A stretch of DNA of 33,689 bases, taken from an uncultured Bacilli bacterium (GTDB taxonomy: Bacteria > Bacillota_I > Bacilli_A > RF39 > UBA660). Both the position numbers and the translations under genes were made by a program. Location: NCBI GenBank assembly GCA_934131175.1, contig CAKOZD010000018.1, positions 1 to 33,689 on the forward strand. Reading direction: 5' to 3'. Below the pieces are notes generated by a model that worked only from the letters and a program-made list of their open reading frames with translations, did not search any database and was not told the origin of the DNA. Shown one piece after another: positions 13,297 to 22,063 of the stretch (positions are counted from its first letter, which is position 1; every line of letters starts with the position of its first letter).

Positions 13297-15090
13297 ATGG
13301 ATATAACTGTTTTAAAAAAAGTTGATGGAAGAATAAATAGGAAAGATGGGAAGTTATTAAAAAAAATAAAAGTAACAGCTTATGCAAGAGTTTCTACTGA
13401 TATGGAAGAACAATTAAATAGTTTTAACTCTCAAAAAAAATACTATACTGAGAAAATAAATGAAAATCCGGAGTGGACATATGTAGAATTGTATGCTGAT
13501 GAGGGAATTTCTGGTACGCAAGATTTTAAAAGAACCCAGTTCTTAAAAATGATAAATGATGCATTAGAAGGAAAAATTGATTTAATTTTAACTAAATCAA
13601 TAAGTAGATTTGCAAGAAATACCTTAGATACTTTAAAATATGTAAGACTCTTAAGAGAACATAATGTTGGAGTTTTATTTGAAGAAGAAAATATTAATAC
13701 TTTAGATATGACTGGAGAATTATTACTTACTATATTAAGCTCTGTAGCACAGCAAGAATCCGAAACAATATCTAATCACGTTAAATTAGGTCAAAAAATG
13801 AAAACACAAAGAGGAGAACTTATAGGATTTAATAATTGTTTAGGATATAGATATGATTCTAAGACAAATGAGATGACAATAGTAGAAGAAGAAGCTGATA
13901 TAGTTAGAATGATTTTTAATTGGTATTTGGAAGGTTATGGAGCAGGAATTATATCTCAAAAGTTGACCAATATGAAAATAAAAACATTTAGAGGTAATAA
14001 TAAGTGGCATGATACTGTTATATATGGAATATTGCATAACGAAAAATATGTTGGAGATGCCATGATAGGTAAAACTTTTACATTAGATCCAATAAGCCAT
14101 AAAAGAATGAAAAATTTTGGAGAGGCTGATAAGTTTTACATTAAAGATCATCATAAGCCAATTATTTCACGTGAAGATTTTGATAAAGTTCAAGAATTGA
14201 TAGAATCAAGAAAAGGAGCAAGAGCTTATGGAAGATTAGTGAGTGCTGGCAAAAAAGGAGTTTTTAGTAGCAGAATACGGTGTGGTTATTGTGGGTATAC
14301 ATATGGTAGGAAAAACATTATCAGAAATGTGAATGTAAAGGATCGTTCATGGTCATGTATTCAAAATGTATGCAATGGAAGACATGCGTGTTTAGATAGT
14401 AAGACTATAAAAGAGGATGTAATAAAAAAAGCATTTGTGGATTCATTCAAATTATTAGTTAGAGAAACAAAAGTTGATAGTAAAAATTTGCTAGATAATA
14501 TAAAAAATGCTATGAGAGATAATTCACCTATAGAAAAGATAAAAGAGTTAAATGTAAAAAAAAATAATCTAAAATCTCGAAAAAACAAATTAGTAGATTG
14601 CATGATTGATGGTACAATTAGTAAAGAAATTTACCAACAAAAGCTAAACGATTTAGAATCAAAAATTGATAAAGTTGAAAAGGAAATAGAATCATATACA
14701 ATAATTAAAGAAGATGATGATAAAATAGAAAATGGTATATATAAAATAAGTCAACTTATTCAATCAAATAGTAACAAAATATTAAATGATTTTGATGAAG
14801 ATGTTTTTACTGCATTGGTTGATTATATAGTTATTGGAGGATATGATGAAACTGGAAAAAAAGATCAATTTATGATAAGATTTATATGTAAGACGAATTT
14901 TAAGAATACAATATTTAGAGCTAAAGAAATAGAGCATATAGTAGAAACAAATCATATACCTTCTGATAAATATCTTTCACTATTAGATTTTGAAAGTGAT
15001 CAACATTTCTTTTATTTTGATACAGAAGGAGAAAAGAGAACTAAAAAGCTTGTAAAATACGTTAGAGTTAGAGTTGAAGTAGAAGTATAA
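13297..15090 (+). CDS. Large serine recombinase (integrase of the element)
   Basis: A 597-residue site-specific recombinase. The resolvase catalytic domain (about 24-175) has the nucleophile S33 in YARVSTD, DEGISGT and the LTKSISRFARN helix. A recombinase domain follows (about 185-310). A zinc ribbon has C329 and C332 in CGYCGY and the later Cys pair around SCIQNVCNG. A coiled coil (about 400-470) and C-terminal tail complete the large-serine-recombinase plan. It should integrate and excise the element without duplicating the target. The start is ATG 13297 after TGGAGTG. Its 3' end lies near the probable attachment site, as is usual. Confidence 0.95.
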   Translation: MDITVLKKVDGRINRKDGKLLKKIKVTAYARVSTDMEEQLNSFNSQKKYYTEKINENPEWTYVELYADEGISGTQDFKRTQFLKMINDALEGKIDLILTKSISRFARNTLDTLKYVRLLREHNVGVLFEEENINTLDMTGELLLTILSSVAQQESETISNHVKLGQKMKTQRGELIGFNNCLGYRYDSKTNEMTIVEEEADIVRMIFNWYLEGYGAGIISQKLTNMKIKTFRGNNKWHDTVIYGILHNEKYVGDAMIGKTFTLDPISHKRMKNFGEADKFYIKDHHKPIISREDFDKVQELIESRKGARAYGRLVSAGKKGVFSSRIRCGYCGYTYGRKNIIRNVNVKDRSWSCIQNVCNGRHACLDSKTIKEDVIKKAFVDSFKLLVRETKVDSKNLLDNIKNAMRDNSPIEKIKELNVKKNNLKSRKNKLVDCMIDGTISKEIYQQKLNDLESKIDKVEKEIESYTIIKEDDDKIENGIYKISQLIQSNSNKILNDFDEDVFTALVDYIVIGGYDETGKKDQFMIRFICKTNFKNTIFRAKEIEHIVETNHIPSDKYLSLLDFESDQHFFYFDTEGEKRTKKLVKYVRVRVEVEV

Positions 15091-15214
15091 TATGTTCGTT
15101 ACACGCAGACTTAGGTTAAATTGGCAATAAAAAGTAAATGTTCTTTTTATAAGAACAGGGAAAAACAATATGTTCGTTGTTCGGTTACATGGCATGTAGA
15201 GTGTGTCTGTGTAA
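15089..15214. promoter_or_regulatory. Candidate right attachment site region
   Basis: Just after the recombinase stop, AATATGTTCGTT occurs twice (15089-15100 and 15168-15179). TACATG and CATGTA surround G15192 as a 13-base palindrome (15186-15198). TTACA-CAGAC (15100-15111, split by CG) has an inverted partner GTCTGTGTAA (15205-15214). A small hairpin TGTTCTT/AAGAACA lies around 15139-15157. Serine recombinase sites are imperfect palindromes beside the gene, so the crossover point may be here; it cannot be fixed without the left end. Confidence 0.4.
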
Positions 15215-15245
15215 TGAAGCAAAGAAAATAATGATAATAATATAC

Positions 15246-15274
15246 TTAACAAAATTAAAAATCTATAATATAAT
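15246..15274 (+). promoter_or_regulatory. Promoter of the secreted protein gene
   Basis: TTAACA (15246-15251), 17 bases, TATAAT (15269-15274). The start would be near 15281, the first base of the inverted repeat described next. Confidence 0.65.
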
Positions 15275-15280
15275 CAAGTT

Positions 15281-15752
15281 GATAAGTATGGAATATGGAA
15301 AGGTGATAATATGAAATATTTAAAAAATACAATCATCTTAGTTGGAATATTTGCAATTATAGGCGTTGTTAATGGATTTGCTCAAACATTTTATTATGCA
15401 AATATTAGTATACCTGCATTACATGGCACTTGGACTAGTGCACAAAAAGAAAAAAGGACATCAACTCAGCAGTCATTTACAAATACTGGTGCTAGAGATT
15501 CCTTGAATAACACATATACAATAGGTGGAAGAACTCAAGCAATGTATGATCCAGTTAGATATAGTTCATGGAAATACGCATCTTCAGGTGGAGGTACTGC
15601 TAACTGGGGAAACCAAAATACAGGAATTAATGATTATAAGTTACATTTAAAAGCAGAAAATTATAATGCTTTAAGTATAAGCTTTACTGGTTCTTGGAAA
15701 GTATAAACGCATTAATATAAATAATAAAATATAGAAATGTTCCATACTTATC
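15281..15752. repeat. 13-bp inverted repeat flanking the secreted protein gene
   Basis: GATAAGTATGGAA (15281-15293) is matched exactly by TTCCATACTTATC (15740-15752). In RNA the pairing extends to 16 pairs with one U-G (15281-15296 with 15737-15752). The 5' arm begins at the predicted transcription start and ends just before the AAGGTGA ribosome site (15299-15305). The 3' arm is about 35 bases after the stop codon. It could be a 5'-3' RNA panhandle or the ends of an invertible DNA segment. Confidence 0.6.
15311..15706 (+). CDS. Small secreted Cys-free protein, bacteriocin-like
   Basis: A 131-residue protein with a clear signal peptide: a KYLKN start, a hydrophobic core of about 15 residues and a likely cut after GFA (residue 24) or YYA (residue 30). 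The mature part of about 100-107 residues has no Cys, is rich in Ser, Thr, Asn, Gly and Trp, and ends SISFTGSWKV, which suggests a small beta-strand protein. I do not recognise the family. It superficially resembles lactococcin 972-type proteins in size, signal, HGTW near the N-terminus and neighbours, but the conserved lactococcin pattern is absent. Three membrane proteins and an ABC ATPase follow, so it may be the exported effector, with the transporter giving export or immunity. Confidence 0.65.
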   Translation: MKYLKNTIILVGIFAIIGVVNGFAQTFYYANISIPALHGTWTSAQKEKRTSTQQSFTNTGARDSLNNTYTIGGRTQAMYDPVRYSSWKYASSGGGTANWGNQNTGINDYKLHLKAENYNALSISFTGSWKV

Positions 15753-15820
15753 TCAGTTTTAATAGTAAGAATATATATTTCATGTAATAAATTTGAAAAG
15801 GAGAAGATTATTAATAGTAT

Positions 15821-16777
15821 TTGCCTATTTATAATTATGAAAATATGAAAAATAATAAAAATAAGAAAATATTAATACTATGCTTATTATTTATAATAGT
15901 AATCATAGGTAAGTCATTTATGGAAGTTATAACAGAATATGTTCCAAATTTAAATAGATACATCGAAATAAAATATAGTTGTCCAGGGAAAAATAAAATA
16001 TGCTCAAAATTTAAAAACAATCAAGAATTAAAAGAGTATTTAATAGAAGAAAATCCTCAAAAAAAATTTGATGCAATTACTTTATCTACTTATGTAGTTG
16101 AAACATCAAAATCATTTGGTATATTAGTATTTCTCTCACCTCTGATAATGATTTTACTTGTTGTATTTAAGATTCAGAGTGATATAAATAGCGGATTTAT
16201 TAAAAATATTCTAACGAGAGAGAAATATAGTAGTTTGATAAAAAAATATATTTTTATAGCTTCTAAAGTAGCTTTTATTATTCCATTTATATATATACTA
16301 ATTTTTTTAATTTCACTTTTACTAACAGGATTTAATATTAATTTTCCATCAGAAAATATGATGTTGCATCCTGAGTATGACACATTTAAATATAATCATT
16401 TTTTCACATATGGATTAATTCTTATAAGTATTCAATATATATTACATTTTGCATATGCACTAATAGGCATATTTGTGTCATTCATCAATAGAAATAAGAT
16501 ATTATGTATTATATTTGGATATATATATTTTATTATATTATGTCTTCTATATTTAATAGTTGGTGCTTATATTTTTAAAAATATCTTAGGATTTAACTAT
16601 GGTGATATAAATTATTTTAATTTGATTGGCAATTATTGGTTCTTTAATGATTTATCAATTATTTGGATTTTATTTTTAGTGGTATTAAGTGTAGCAGTTA
16701 TTAATTATTTTATGATATATCTAATTATTGGAAAAAAAGAGAAAGCGATAAATATGTATGAAAAGCAAAGTGCATGA
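15821..16777 (+). CDS. ABC-2-like membrane protein with a large outer loop
   Basis: About 310-318 residues with six predicted spans (about 18-34, 100-120, 146-172, 197-224, 228-252, 282-306). An outer loop of some 60 residues between the first two spans contains two Cys in KYSCPGKNKICSKF. This is the topology of ABC-2-type exporter permeases. The start is uncertain: AAAGGAG (15797-15803) is 17 bases before TTG 15821, while ATG 15845 has no ribosome site. The last 20 bases overlap the next membrane gene. It belongs with the two following membrane proteins and the ATPase at 18118. Confidence 0.75.
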   Translation: MPIYNYENMKNNKNKKILILCLLFIIVIIGKSFMEVITEYVPNLNRYIEIKYSCPGKNKICSKFKNNQELKEYLIEENPQKKFDAITLSTYVVETSKSFGILVFLSPLIMILLVVFKIQSDINSGFIKNILTREKYSSLIKKYIFIASKVAFIIPFIYILIFLISLLLTGFNINFPSENMMLHPEYDTFKYNHFFTYGLILISIQYILHFAYALIGIFVSFINRNKILCIIFGYIYFIILCLLYLIVGAYIFKNILGFNYGDINYFNLIGNYWFFNDLSIIWILFLVVLSVAVINYFMIYLIIGKKEKAINMYEKQSA

Positions 16778-17480
16778 AAAACTAAAAATATTTGAATATA
16801 TTATTTCAACAAATCAATATAAACTTATTTATATATTATTGGTTTGTATAGCTATATTTGGAAGATTACAAATCATAAATGGATTTACTTTATCAACTGC
16901 TATATTACAACCATTTAGCGTACCACTATTTCATTATTCAATAATTTTGCTATTTTCATATAGTACAATTACAATTTGTAAAATATTTGATAATGAATTT
17001 GATCAAATATTCATACGCTATAAGTCAAAAAAGAAAAAACTTATTGTAATAATTTATAATGTAATTGCAATGACTCTATACAATTTGTTTATTTACTATA
17101 TTTTACATTTTTTTCTTGTACTATTTACATATTCACCCGGCAATATTTCTACTATACCTTATGGACTAGCTAGTGTTGTGTATTTATTTTACTTCATTTT
17201 CAAAATATCCATAATGATGATTAGTTTTCAAATTTTTAACTCCATATTGTATTATTTTATTAAAGAAAAAGTATTTTCTTTAATATTCTTATATTTTATT
17301 CCAATGTATTTAAAAATATTTTGTACATTTAAAAAAATATATGTATCATTTCCTTGGCTTCATCAATTAGTATTTACTTGGGATAGTTTTGGTGATGACA
17401 TTATTTCTTTTATGATATGTATTATTTTTATTAATATATTAAATTTTGGAATCTACAAAATCTATTTCAGGAGGATATAA
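16758..17480 (+). CDS. Polytopic membrane protein of the ABC system
   Basis: A 240-residue hydrophobic protein with about six spans, no signal cleavage site and few charged loops (KSKKKKL cytoplasmic loop near residue 90). It overlaps its upstream neighbour by 20 bases and its downstream neighbour by one base, so translation is coupled. No specific family is recognised; an ABC-2-type permease-like subunit is the best description by context. Confidence 0.7.
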   Translation: MKSKVHEKLKIFEYIISTNQYKLIYILLVCIAIFGRLQIINGFTLSTAILQPFSVPLFHYSIILLFSYSTITICKIFDNEFDQIFIRYKSKKKKLIVIIYNVIAMTLYNLFIYYILHFFLVLFTYSPGNISTIPYGLASVVYLFYFIFKISIMMISFQIFNSILYYFIKEKVFSLIFLYFIPMYLKIFCTFKKIYVSFPWLHQLVFTWDSFGDDIISFMICIIFINILNFGIYKIYFRRI

Positions 17481-18121
17481 TGAAATATTTATTTTTAAAT
17501 AATATAAAATATATTAAAAAAAATATAAAATTATTAATTATAATTATAATATTAGAAATTGTATTTCAAAACTTAATCATAGGTGACAATATAATTAATG
17601 AAATTTTAGGAAGGTGTCCATCAGATGTGGATAATTTTATAGCAATACTTTTTTATATATTAAACGTATGTTTTTATATATATGTAACTCTGTATATTTA
17701 TTCTAGTGATTTAGCTTACAATTTAGAAAATACTTTTTTGAGAATAACTCCTAGTAAATTTATTCTTAATAAGATTATTTTTATAATATTTTATATTTTC
17801 TTTTTTAGGACGCTTGAATATATAACTATATTGCCACTTATTATAAAGGAAAAATATGGATTAGCTGTAATCATGATATTAATTAAGGATGTTTTCTATT
17901 ATTGTCTTATATCATTACTTGCAATTTTTTTAAGAAGTTTAAGATACTATATTGATTATTTGTATATAATAGTAATTATTTTAATAATAATTCTTATACC
18001 AAAGAATTTTAATATTTATTACATATATTATTTTATAGGAATATTAATTTTATCATTATTAAATCTAATAGTAATGAATAAAAAATGTAAATATATATTA
18101 GAAAAGGAGAATAAAAAATGA
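17480..18121 (+). CDS. Third polytopic membrane protein of the ABC system
   Basis: A 213-residue hydrophobic protein with about six spans, starting at ATG 17480 after AGGAGG. A short outer loop contains LGRCPSDVDN. It overlaps the ATPase gene by ATGA. Three distinct membrane subunits with one ATPase is more than the usual two-permease LanFEG-type arrangement, so one may be an immunity protein rather than part of the pore. The assignment rests on operon position and topology. Confidence 0.7.
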   Translation: MKYLFLNNIKYIKKNIKLLIIIIILEIVFQNLIIGDNIINEILGRCPSDVDNFIAILFYILNVCFYIYVTLYIYSSDLAYNLENTFLRITPSKFILNKIIFIIFYIFFFRTLEYITILPLIIKEKYGLAVIMILIKDVFYYCLISLLAIFLRSLRYYIDYLYIIVIILIIILIPKNFNIYYIYYFIGILILSLLNLIVMNKKCKYILEKENKK

Positions 18122-18753
18122 AAATTAAGTTAGAAAATATAAGCAAAAAGTTTAATTCTGATATAGTGCTAGATGATATTAATTGTGAATTTAAACCTGG
18201 AAAAATATATGGGCTTATTGGACGAAATGGAGCAGGTAAAACAGTATTGTTAAAGATTATATGTGGGTTTTATAATCCAACAAATGGGAATGTGATTTTT
18301 GATGGTAAGTGCATTAATCTTGAAAAAGAATTTGCTCCATCAACTAGAGCTCTTATAGAAAAGCCTAGTTTTTTACCTGATTTAACAGGATTTGAAAATC
18401 TTGAATTATTAGCAAATATTCAAAAAAAGATTGATAGCAAACAAATTATTGAAACATTAAAAAAGGTTAATCTTTTTGAAGATAAAGATAAGAAGTATTC
18501 TAACTATTCTCTAGGAATGAAACAAAAATTAGGAATTGCTCAAGTTATTATGGAAAATCCTGATGTAGAGATATTAGACGAACCGTTTAATGGGGTTGAT
18601 ATTGAATCAAAAAAGTTAATAAAACAATTATTATTATCAGAAAAGAAAAAAGGAAAAGTAATTATACTTGCAACACACATGAAAGATGATCTTGATGATT
18701 TATGCGATGTTATATATAAAATAGAAAATACAAAATTAGAAATAAATAAATAA
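18118..18753 (+). CDS. ABC transporter ATP-binding protein of the secreted-protein cluster
   Basis: A 211-residue ATPase with Walker A GRNGAGKT (35-42), signature YSLGMKQK, Walker B VEILDEP (D154, E155) and the H-loop in LATHMKDD. The short form with SLGMKQKLGIA is typical of bacteriocin/lantibiotic immunity and ABC-2 exporter ATPases. A strong terminator directly follows, closing the operon that begins with the secreted protein gene. Confidence 0.93.
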   Translation: MKIKLENISKKFNSDIVLDDINCEFKPGKIYGLIGRNGAGKTVLLKIICGFYNPTNGNVIFDGKCINLEKEFAPSTRALIEKPSFLPDLTGFENLELLANIQKKIDSKQIIETLKKVNLFEDKDKKYSNYSLGMKQKLGIAQVIMENPDVEILDEPFNGVDIESKKLIKQLLLSEKKKGKVIILATHMKDDLDDLCDVIYKIENTKLEINK

Positions 18754-18761
18754 AATACAGT

Positions 18762-18794
18762 AAACTATAATGTCGAAAATTCATTATAGTTTTT
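18762..18794 (+). terminator. Intrinsic terminator of the secreted-protein/ABC operon
   Basis: AAACTATAATG (18762-18772) pairs perfectly with CATTATAGTTT (18782-18792), and the T-run continues to 18794. Confidence 0.9.
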
Positions 18795-18813
18795 AATTTA
18801 TACAATAAAGATA

Positions 18814-18822
18814 TGGTATAAT
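18814..18822 (+). promoter_or_regulatory. Extended -10 promoter of the alanine racemase gene
   Basis: TGG followed by TATAAT (18817-18822); the -35 is weak. It lies 45 bases before the start codon and after the preceding terminator. Confidence 0.5.
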
Positions 18823-18867
18823 TAAAAATATGTAATAGTAAAATATATAAAATTAGGAGCTGATTAA

Positions 18868-19950
18868 ATGTATAGAAATACATATGTAAATATAAATTTA
18901 GATAATATAGAACATAATGTCAGAAAATTTATTAAAGACAATGATAAATACAAGTATTACTTTGGCGTTGTAAAAGCAGATTCATATGGACATTATGATA
19001 ATGAAGTAGTAAATAGCATAATAGAAGGAGGCTGCAACTACTTAGCAGTTTCTAGTTTAGACGAAGCAATTGTAATAAGAAAATATAATAAAGAAATACC
19101 AATATTATGTCTTGGTATAATTGATAAAAAATATATTGATATATGTATAGAAAATAATATAACAATAACAATTAGTAGTCTTTACTATTTACAAAGTATT
19201 TTAAAAAATAATGTAAAAGGTTTAAAAGTTCATATAAAAATCAATAGTGGCATGAATAGACTTGGAATAAATAATAAAGATGAGTTTAATACTGCTTATA
19301 CTTTAATAAAAAATAGTGATATTTATTTAGAAGGACTATTTACACATATGTATGATGCAATGAATAAAAATATTGTTAATAAGCAATACGAGAAATTTGA
19401 AAATATTACAAGTGATATTAATTATAATGATATAGAAATAATTCATCTATGTGCAAGTGATGCAACTTTGCAAAATGAAAAAAGAGATTATGAAAATGGT
19501 TGCAGACTAGGAATTGTAATGTATGGGCTTACTGATACAATTGATAATGCTTACCTTCCAACATTTAATTTAAAAAGTGAAGTTATTCAAATAAATAATT
19601 TGAAAAAAGGTGACGTTTTAGGATACGGAGGAAAGTTTGTTGCAGATAAAGATTTAAATATAGCAGTTATTCCAATAGGCTACGCAGATGGAATAATTAG
19701 AAAAAATACCGGAAGATATGTCTATATTAATGATAAAAAATACAATATTGTTGGAAATATATGTATGGATATGTTATTTGTTTTGGTAGATGATACAGTA
19801 AAACTAAGAGATATGTGTGATGTAATTAAAGATATAGATCATATAAGATACATTGCTAAATACTTAGACACTATTACTTATGAAGTGATATGTAGCATTG
19901 GCAAAAGAGTAAAAAGAATTTATATAAAAAATAATAATACAAAATTCTAG
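18868..19950 (+). CDS. alr: Alanine racemase
   Basis: A 360-residue PLP enzyme of fold type III that interconverts L- and D-alanine for peptidoglycan. The PLP lysine is K36 in VVKADSYGH, the catalytic tyrosine Y253 is in LGYGGKF, and the family block IAVIPIGYADG with GNICMDM follows. INSGMNRLGI and FTHMYDA complete the barrel motifs. ATG 18868 follows TAGGAGC. The protein is of normal length and looks intact; specificity for serine rather than alanine cannot be excluded from motifs alone. It has its own promoter and no partner gene. Confidence 0.92.
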   Translation: MYRNTYVNINLDNIEHNVRKFIKDNDKYKYYFGVVKADSYGHYDNEVVNSIIEGGCNYLAVSSLDEAIVIRKYNKEIPILCLGIIDKKYIDICIENNITITISSLYYLQSILKNNVKGLKVHIKINSGMNRLGINNKDEFNTAYTLIKNSDIYLEGLFTHMYDAMNKNIVNKQYEKFENITSDINYNDIEIIHLCASDATLQNEKRDYENGCRLGIVMYGLTDTIDNAYLPTFNLKSEVIQINNLKKGDVLGYGGKFVADKDLNIAVIPIGYADGIIRKNTGRYVYINDKKYNIVGNICMDMLFVLVDDTVKLRDMCDVIKDIDHIRYIAKYLDTITYEVICSIGKRVKRIYIKNNNTKF

Positions 19951-20009
19951 CGGCAATATATTGAGTTTATAATATATAAAAATTATATAAATAACTTTAA
20001 TGGATAATA

Positions 20010-20038
20010 TTGACAAAATAAATGGTTTATTAGATAAT
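20010..20038 (+). promoter_or_regulatory. Consensus-like promoter of the lipoprotein gene
   Basis: TTGACA (20010-20015), 17 bases, GATAAT (20033-20038). The start would be near 20045, giving a very short leader before AGGGGG and the ATG at 20068. Confidence 0.75.
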
Positions 20039-20067
20039 ATCTTCATTCACAAAAGGGGGATATATCA

Positions 20068-20994
20068 ATGGAAAATGATATTAAAATAAACAAAAAACTT
20101 GCGGTAATTGCTTTATCTAGTGTTTTAGCAACTACATCATTAACTGGTTGTTCTAAAAATACTGACAATTATTCATTAAATGATATATATAAAGGTTTAA
20201 CTATAGGTGAAGGTTTAACAAGAGTAGATGACTATATAGCTGACGATAAACTTTCTTTTGATGAGGCAAAAGAAAAAGTAACATATAGTTCTAAGATAGA
20301 GCTCGATGAGGAATTTCTAAAAGCATTTGGTAGATATGATGATTTAACTATATCTATTGAAGATTTAGATAATATATATAGAGAAGGATATGAAAACAAT
20401 GAAGAAGAGACTTGCAATACAGCTATGTTTTTATTATGTAATTCAATAATTAAAGCAAATATTATAGATTGCTATAACTTAAACGAAGAAAAACTAGAGG
20501 ATTTTGAAATAGTTGGGAACTCCATTAAATATTCTTCTGATGGAGACGACTTTAATGTTGACGAGTACGGTGTATCGTTTAAATACGATGGAGAAAGTTA
20601 TCTTTTAAAAGCAAAAGGAACAGAAGCATATGATATTTGTTCAATAGCAAGAGCAGCTAAATATAATGATTTATCATTTGATTATGCATATGAGAAAAGA
20701 TACATCTTAAAAAATGCTTATAATAAATTAAAAGACATTTTATTAATGGACTTAGACTATAAAAACGAATCAAGTCAAAAAAAGATTACAGTTGGTTTAA
20801 TATCAAAGAAAACATATAAAGGTTTAGAGTTTGATGGTAGTTTTTCATTTAAAAAGAATTCAAGAAAACAAAGAGTTGTACGTGAATATTTAAAAATAAT
20901 AAGAAAAAATAGACTTTATAATCAAAACGAAAGTGAAAGTTCACAAACCCAAGATAATGAAAATACAAATTTACCTAAAAAACTTGTAAAATAA
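20068..20994 (+). CDS. Lipoprotein of unknown function
   Basis: A 308-residue lipoprotein with a long N-region (MENDIKINKKLAVIAL), hydrophobic core and lipobox LTGC. The mature part is acidic and mostly helical, followed by a basic stretch (KKNSRKQRVVREYLKIIRKNR) and a Gln/Asn/Glu-rich tail. I do not recognise the family. It stands alone between its own promoter and a terminator. A lysine-rich C-terminal part on the outer face could contact the wall or nucleic acid, but that is a guess. Confidence 0.8.
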   Translation: MENDIKINKKLAVIALSSVLATTSLTGCSKNTDNYSLNDIYKGLTIGEGLTRVDDYIADDKLSFDEAKEKVTYSSKIELDEEFLKAFGRYDDLTISIEDLDNIYREGYENNEEETCNTAMFLLCNSIIKANIIDCYNLNEEKLEDFEIVGNSIKYSSDGDDFNVDEYGVSFKYDGESYLLKAKGTEAYDICSIARAAKYNDLSFDYAYEKRYILKNAYNKLKDILLMDLDYKNESSQKKITVGLISKKTYKGLEFDGSFSFKKNSRKQRVVREYLKIIRKNRLYNQNESESSQTQDNENTNLPKKLVK

Positions 20995-20997
20995 TAA

Positions 20998-21038
20998 AAA
21001 AATACATTTCTTGACTAATTCATCAAAAATGTATTTTT
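20998..21038 (+). terminator. Intrinsic terminator after the lipoprotein
   Basis: AAAAATACATTT (20998-21009) pairs with AAATGTATTTTT (21027-21038), with an additional TTGA/TCAA inside; the A-run and T-run suggest it could act in both directions. Confidence 0.85.
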
Positions 21039-21079
21039 ATTAGTAAATAAAAATAAAAAATATAAGGAGAAAAATTTTT

Positions 21080-21505
21080 ATGATTAACAGAATATTAATG
21101 GAATTATATGATGAATATGAAAAAGAAAATATAGAACCATTAAAAGAATTTTCAAATATAACATTTGCAAATAAAAATGCCTCTATTGTATTTATGGGAT
21201 GTACTTTAATTATGTTTAGCAAAGCCTATGGATTAAAACCAAGATATTTATGTACAAGAGAAGAATTATTAGAAATTGTTCTATCTATAAAGAAAAAAAT
21301 AAATAACACAAATTTATTTGAATTCTACCTTGATAGAATAAATACCAAAAAAGGAATAAATAAATATTTTAAGAAAATAAGAGAAAATGGTAAACTAGAA
21401 GAAGGAGCAGATATAGTAATTGATTATTTAGAACAATTTAGACCAAAATTCATTTCTAAATTAGAAAGTTATGAAAATAAAATAAATGATTATAAAGAAA
21501 AATAA
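21080..21505 (+). CDS. Unknown helical protein
   Basis: A 141-residue soluble protein, mostly predicted helix, with a small hydrophobic segment (ASIVFMGCTLIMF) too short and mixed to be a confident membrane span. It ends in a Lys/Glu-rich helix. I do not recognise it. ATG 21080 is preceded by AAGGAG. It begins a closely spaced run of small genes that continues to about 23054, so it may be cotranscribed with the acetyltransferase 21 bases downstream. Confidence 0.7.
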   Translation: MINRILMELYDEYEKENIEPLKEFSNITFANKNASIVFMGCTLIMFSKAYGLKPRYLCTREELLEIVLSIKKKINNTNLFEFYLDRINTKKGINKYFKKIRENGKLEEGADIVIDYLEQFRPKFISKLESYENKINDYKEK

Positions 21506-21526
21506 ATTAATATTTGGGAGAATTAT

Positions 21527-22063
21527 ATGATTAGAAGAATTAAAGAAAATGATTATAGTTTGTTAAAAGAACTTGTTTCTCAAGTTCATGAATTACACTG
21601 TACAAATAGACCAGATATATATCTAAATGGAAATCCATTACCTAAAGAGTACTTTGAAAATATATTAAGAAATGAAAATAATATAAATTTAGTATATGAA
21701 GAAAATAATATTATAAAAGGTTTATTATTAGCAGAGAAAAAAGAAAATAATAAAATACCAATTGCTAAAGATAGAAAAATATATTTTATTAGTGATATAG
21801 TAGTTGATAAAGAGTATAGAAGACAAGAAATAGGAAAAAAACTATATAACTATCTAATAGATTTATCTAAAAAAGAGCGTATTGATGCTGTAGAACTTAA
21901 TGTATGGGCATTTAATACAAATGCTATTAAGTTTTATTCTTCTCTTGGTATGTCTGTAAAAAATATGAAACTAGAAAAAATATTATCAACTAGTGATGTA
22001 GAAGAAGAAAATATATCTATAAATGTTACAAGTAATGTAAAAGTAGAAGTGAAAAATGAATGA
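21527..22063 (+). CDS. GNAT family N-acetyltransferase
   Basis: A 178-residue protein with the GNAT acetyl-CoA motif VVDKEYRRQEIGKKLYNYL and the final strand LNVWAFNTNAIKFYSSLGM. The substrate is unknown. A short tail of about 20 residues rich in Glu and Val follows the fold. ATG 21527 follows TGGGAG. The next gene overlaps by ATGA, indicating coupled translation with a Sel1-type protein. Confidence 0.88.
   Translation: MIRRIKENDYSLLKELVSQVHELHCTNRPDIYLNGNPLPKEYFENILRNENNINLVYEENNIIKGLLLAEKKENNKIPIAKDRKIYFISDIVVDKEYRRQEIGKKLYNYLIDLSKKERIDAVELNVWAFNTNAIKFYSSLGMSVKNMKLEKILSTSDVEEENISINVTSNVKVEVKNE

Larger units (their letters stand above)
5217..15240 (+). mobile_element. Integrative conjugative element, partial transfer, regulation and integration modules
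   Basis: This stretch holds ArdC, PrgI, VirB4 and a CD1108-type protein (transfer), a sigma-like regulator, structured leaders, a MazF toxin, a SHOCT-like peptide and a large serine recombinase at the right end. That is the usual content and order of Bacillota elements of the Tn1549/CTn group. No relaxase, VirD4 coupling protein, VirB6/Maff2, topoisomerase or replication gene is visible. The left end is undefined: the ECF region and intron could be cargo inside the same element. The right end is placed just after the recombinase by analogy. Confidence 0.65.

Noticed and set aside
14983..15252. 89-codon minus-strand frame over the recombinase end
   Set aside because: It starts in the att-like region, has no usable ribosome site, and its Phe/Leu/Ser-rich translation is typical of antisense AT-rich DNA.
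15311..15706. Lactococcin 972 family bacteriocin
   Set aside because: The gene context and a HGTW segment fit, but the conserved SYY-type middle and the dedicated lactococcin membrane partner are not recognisable.
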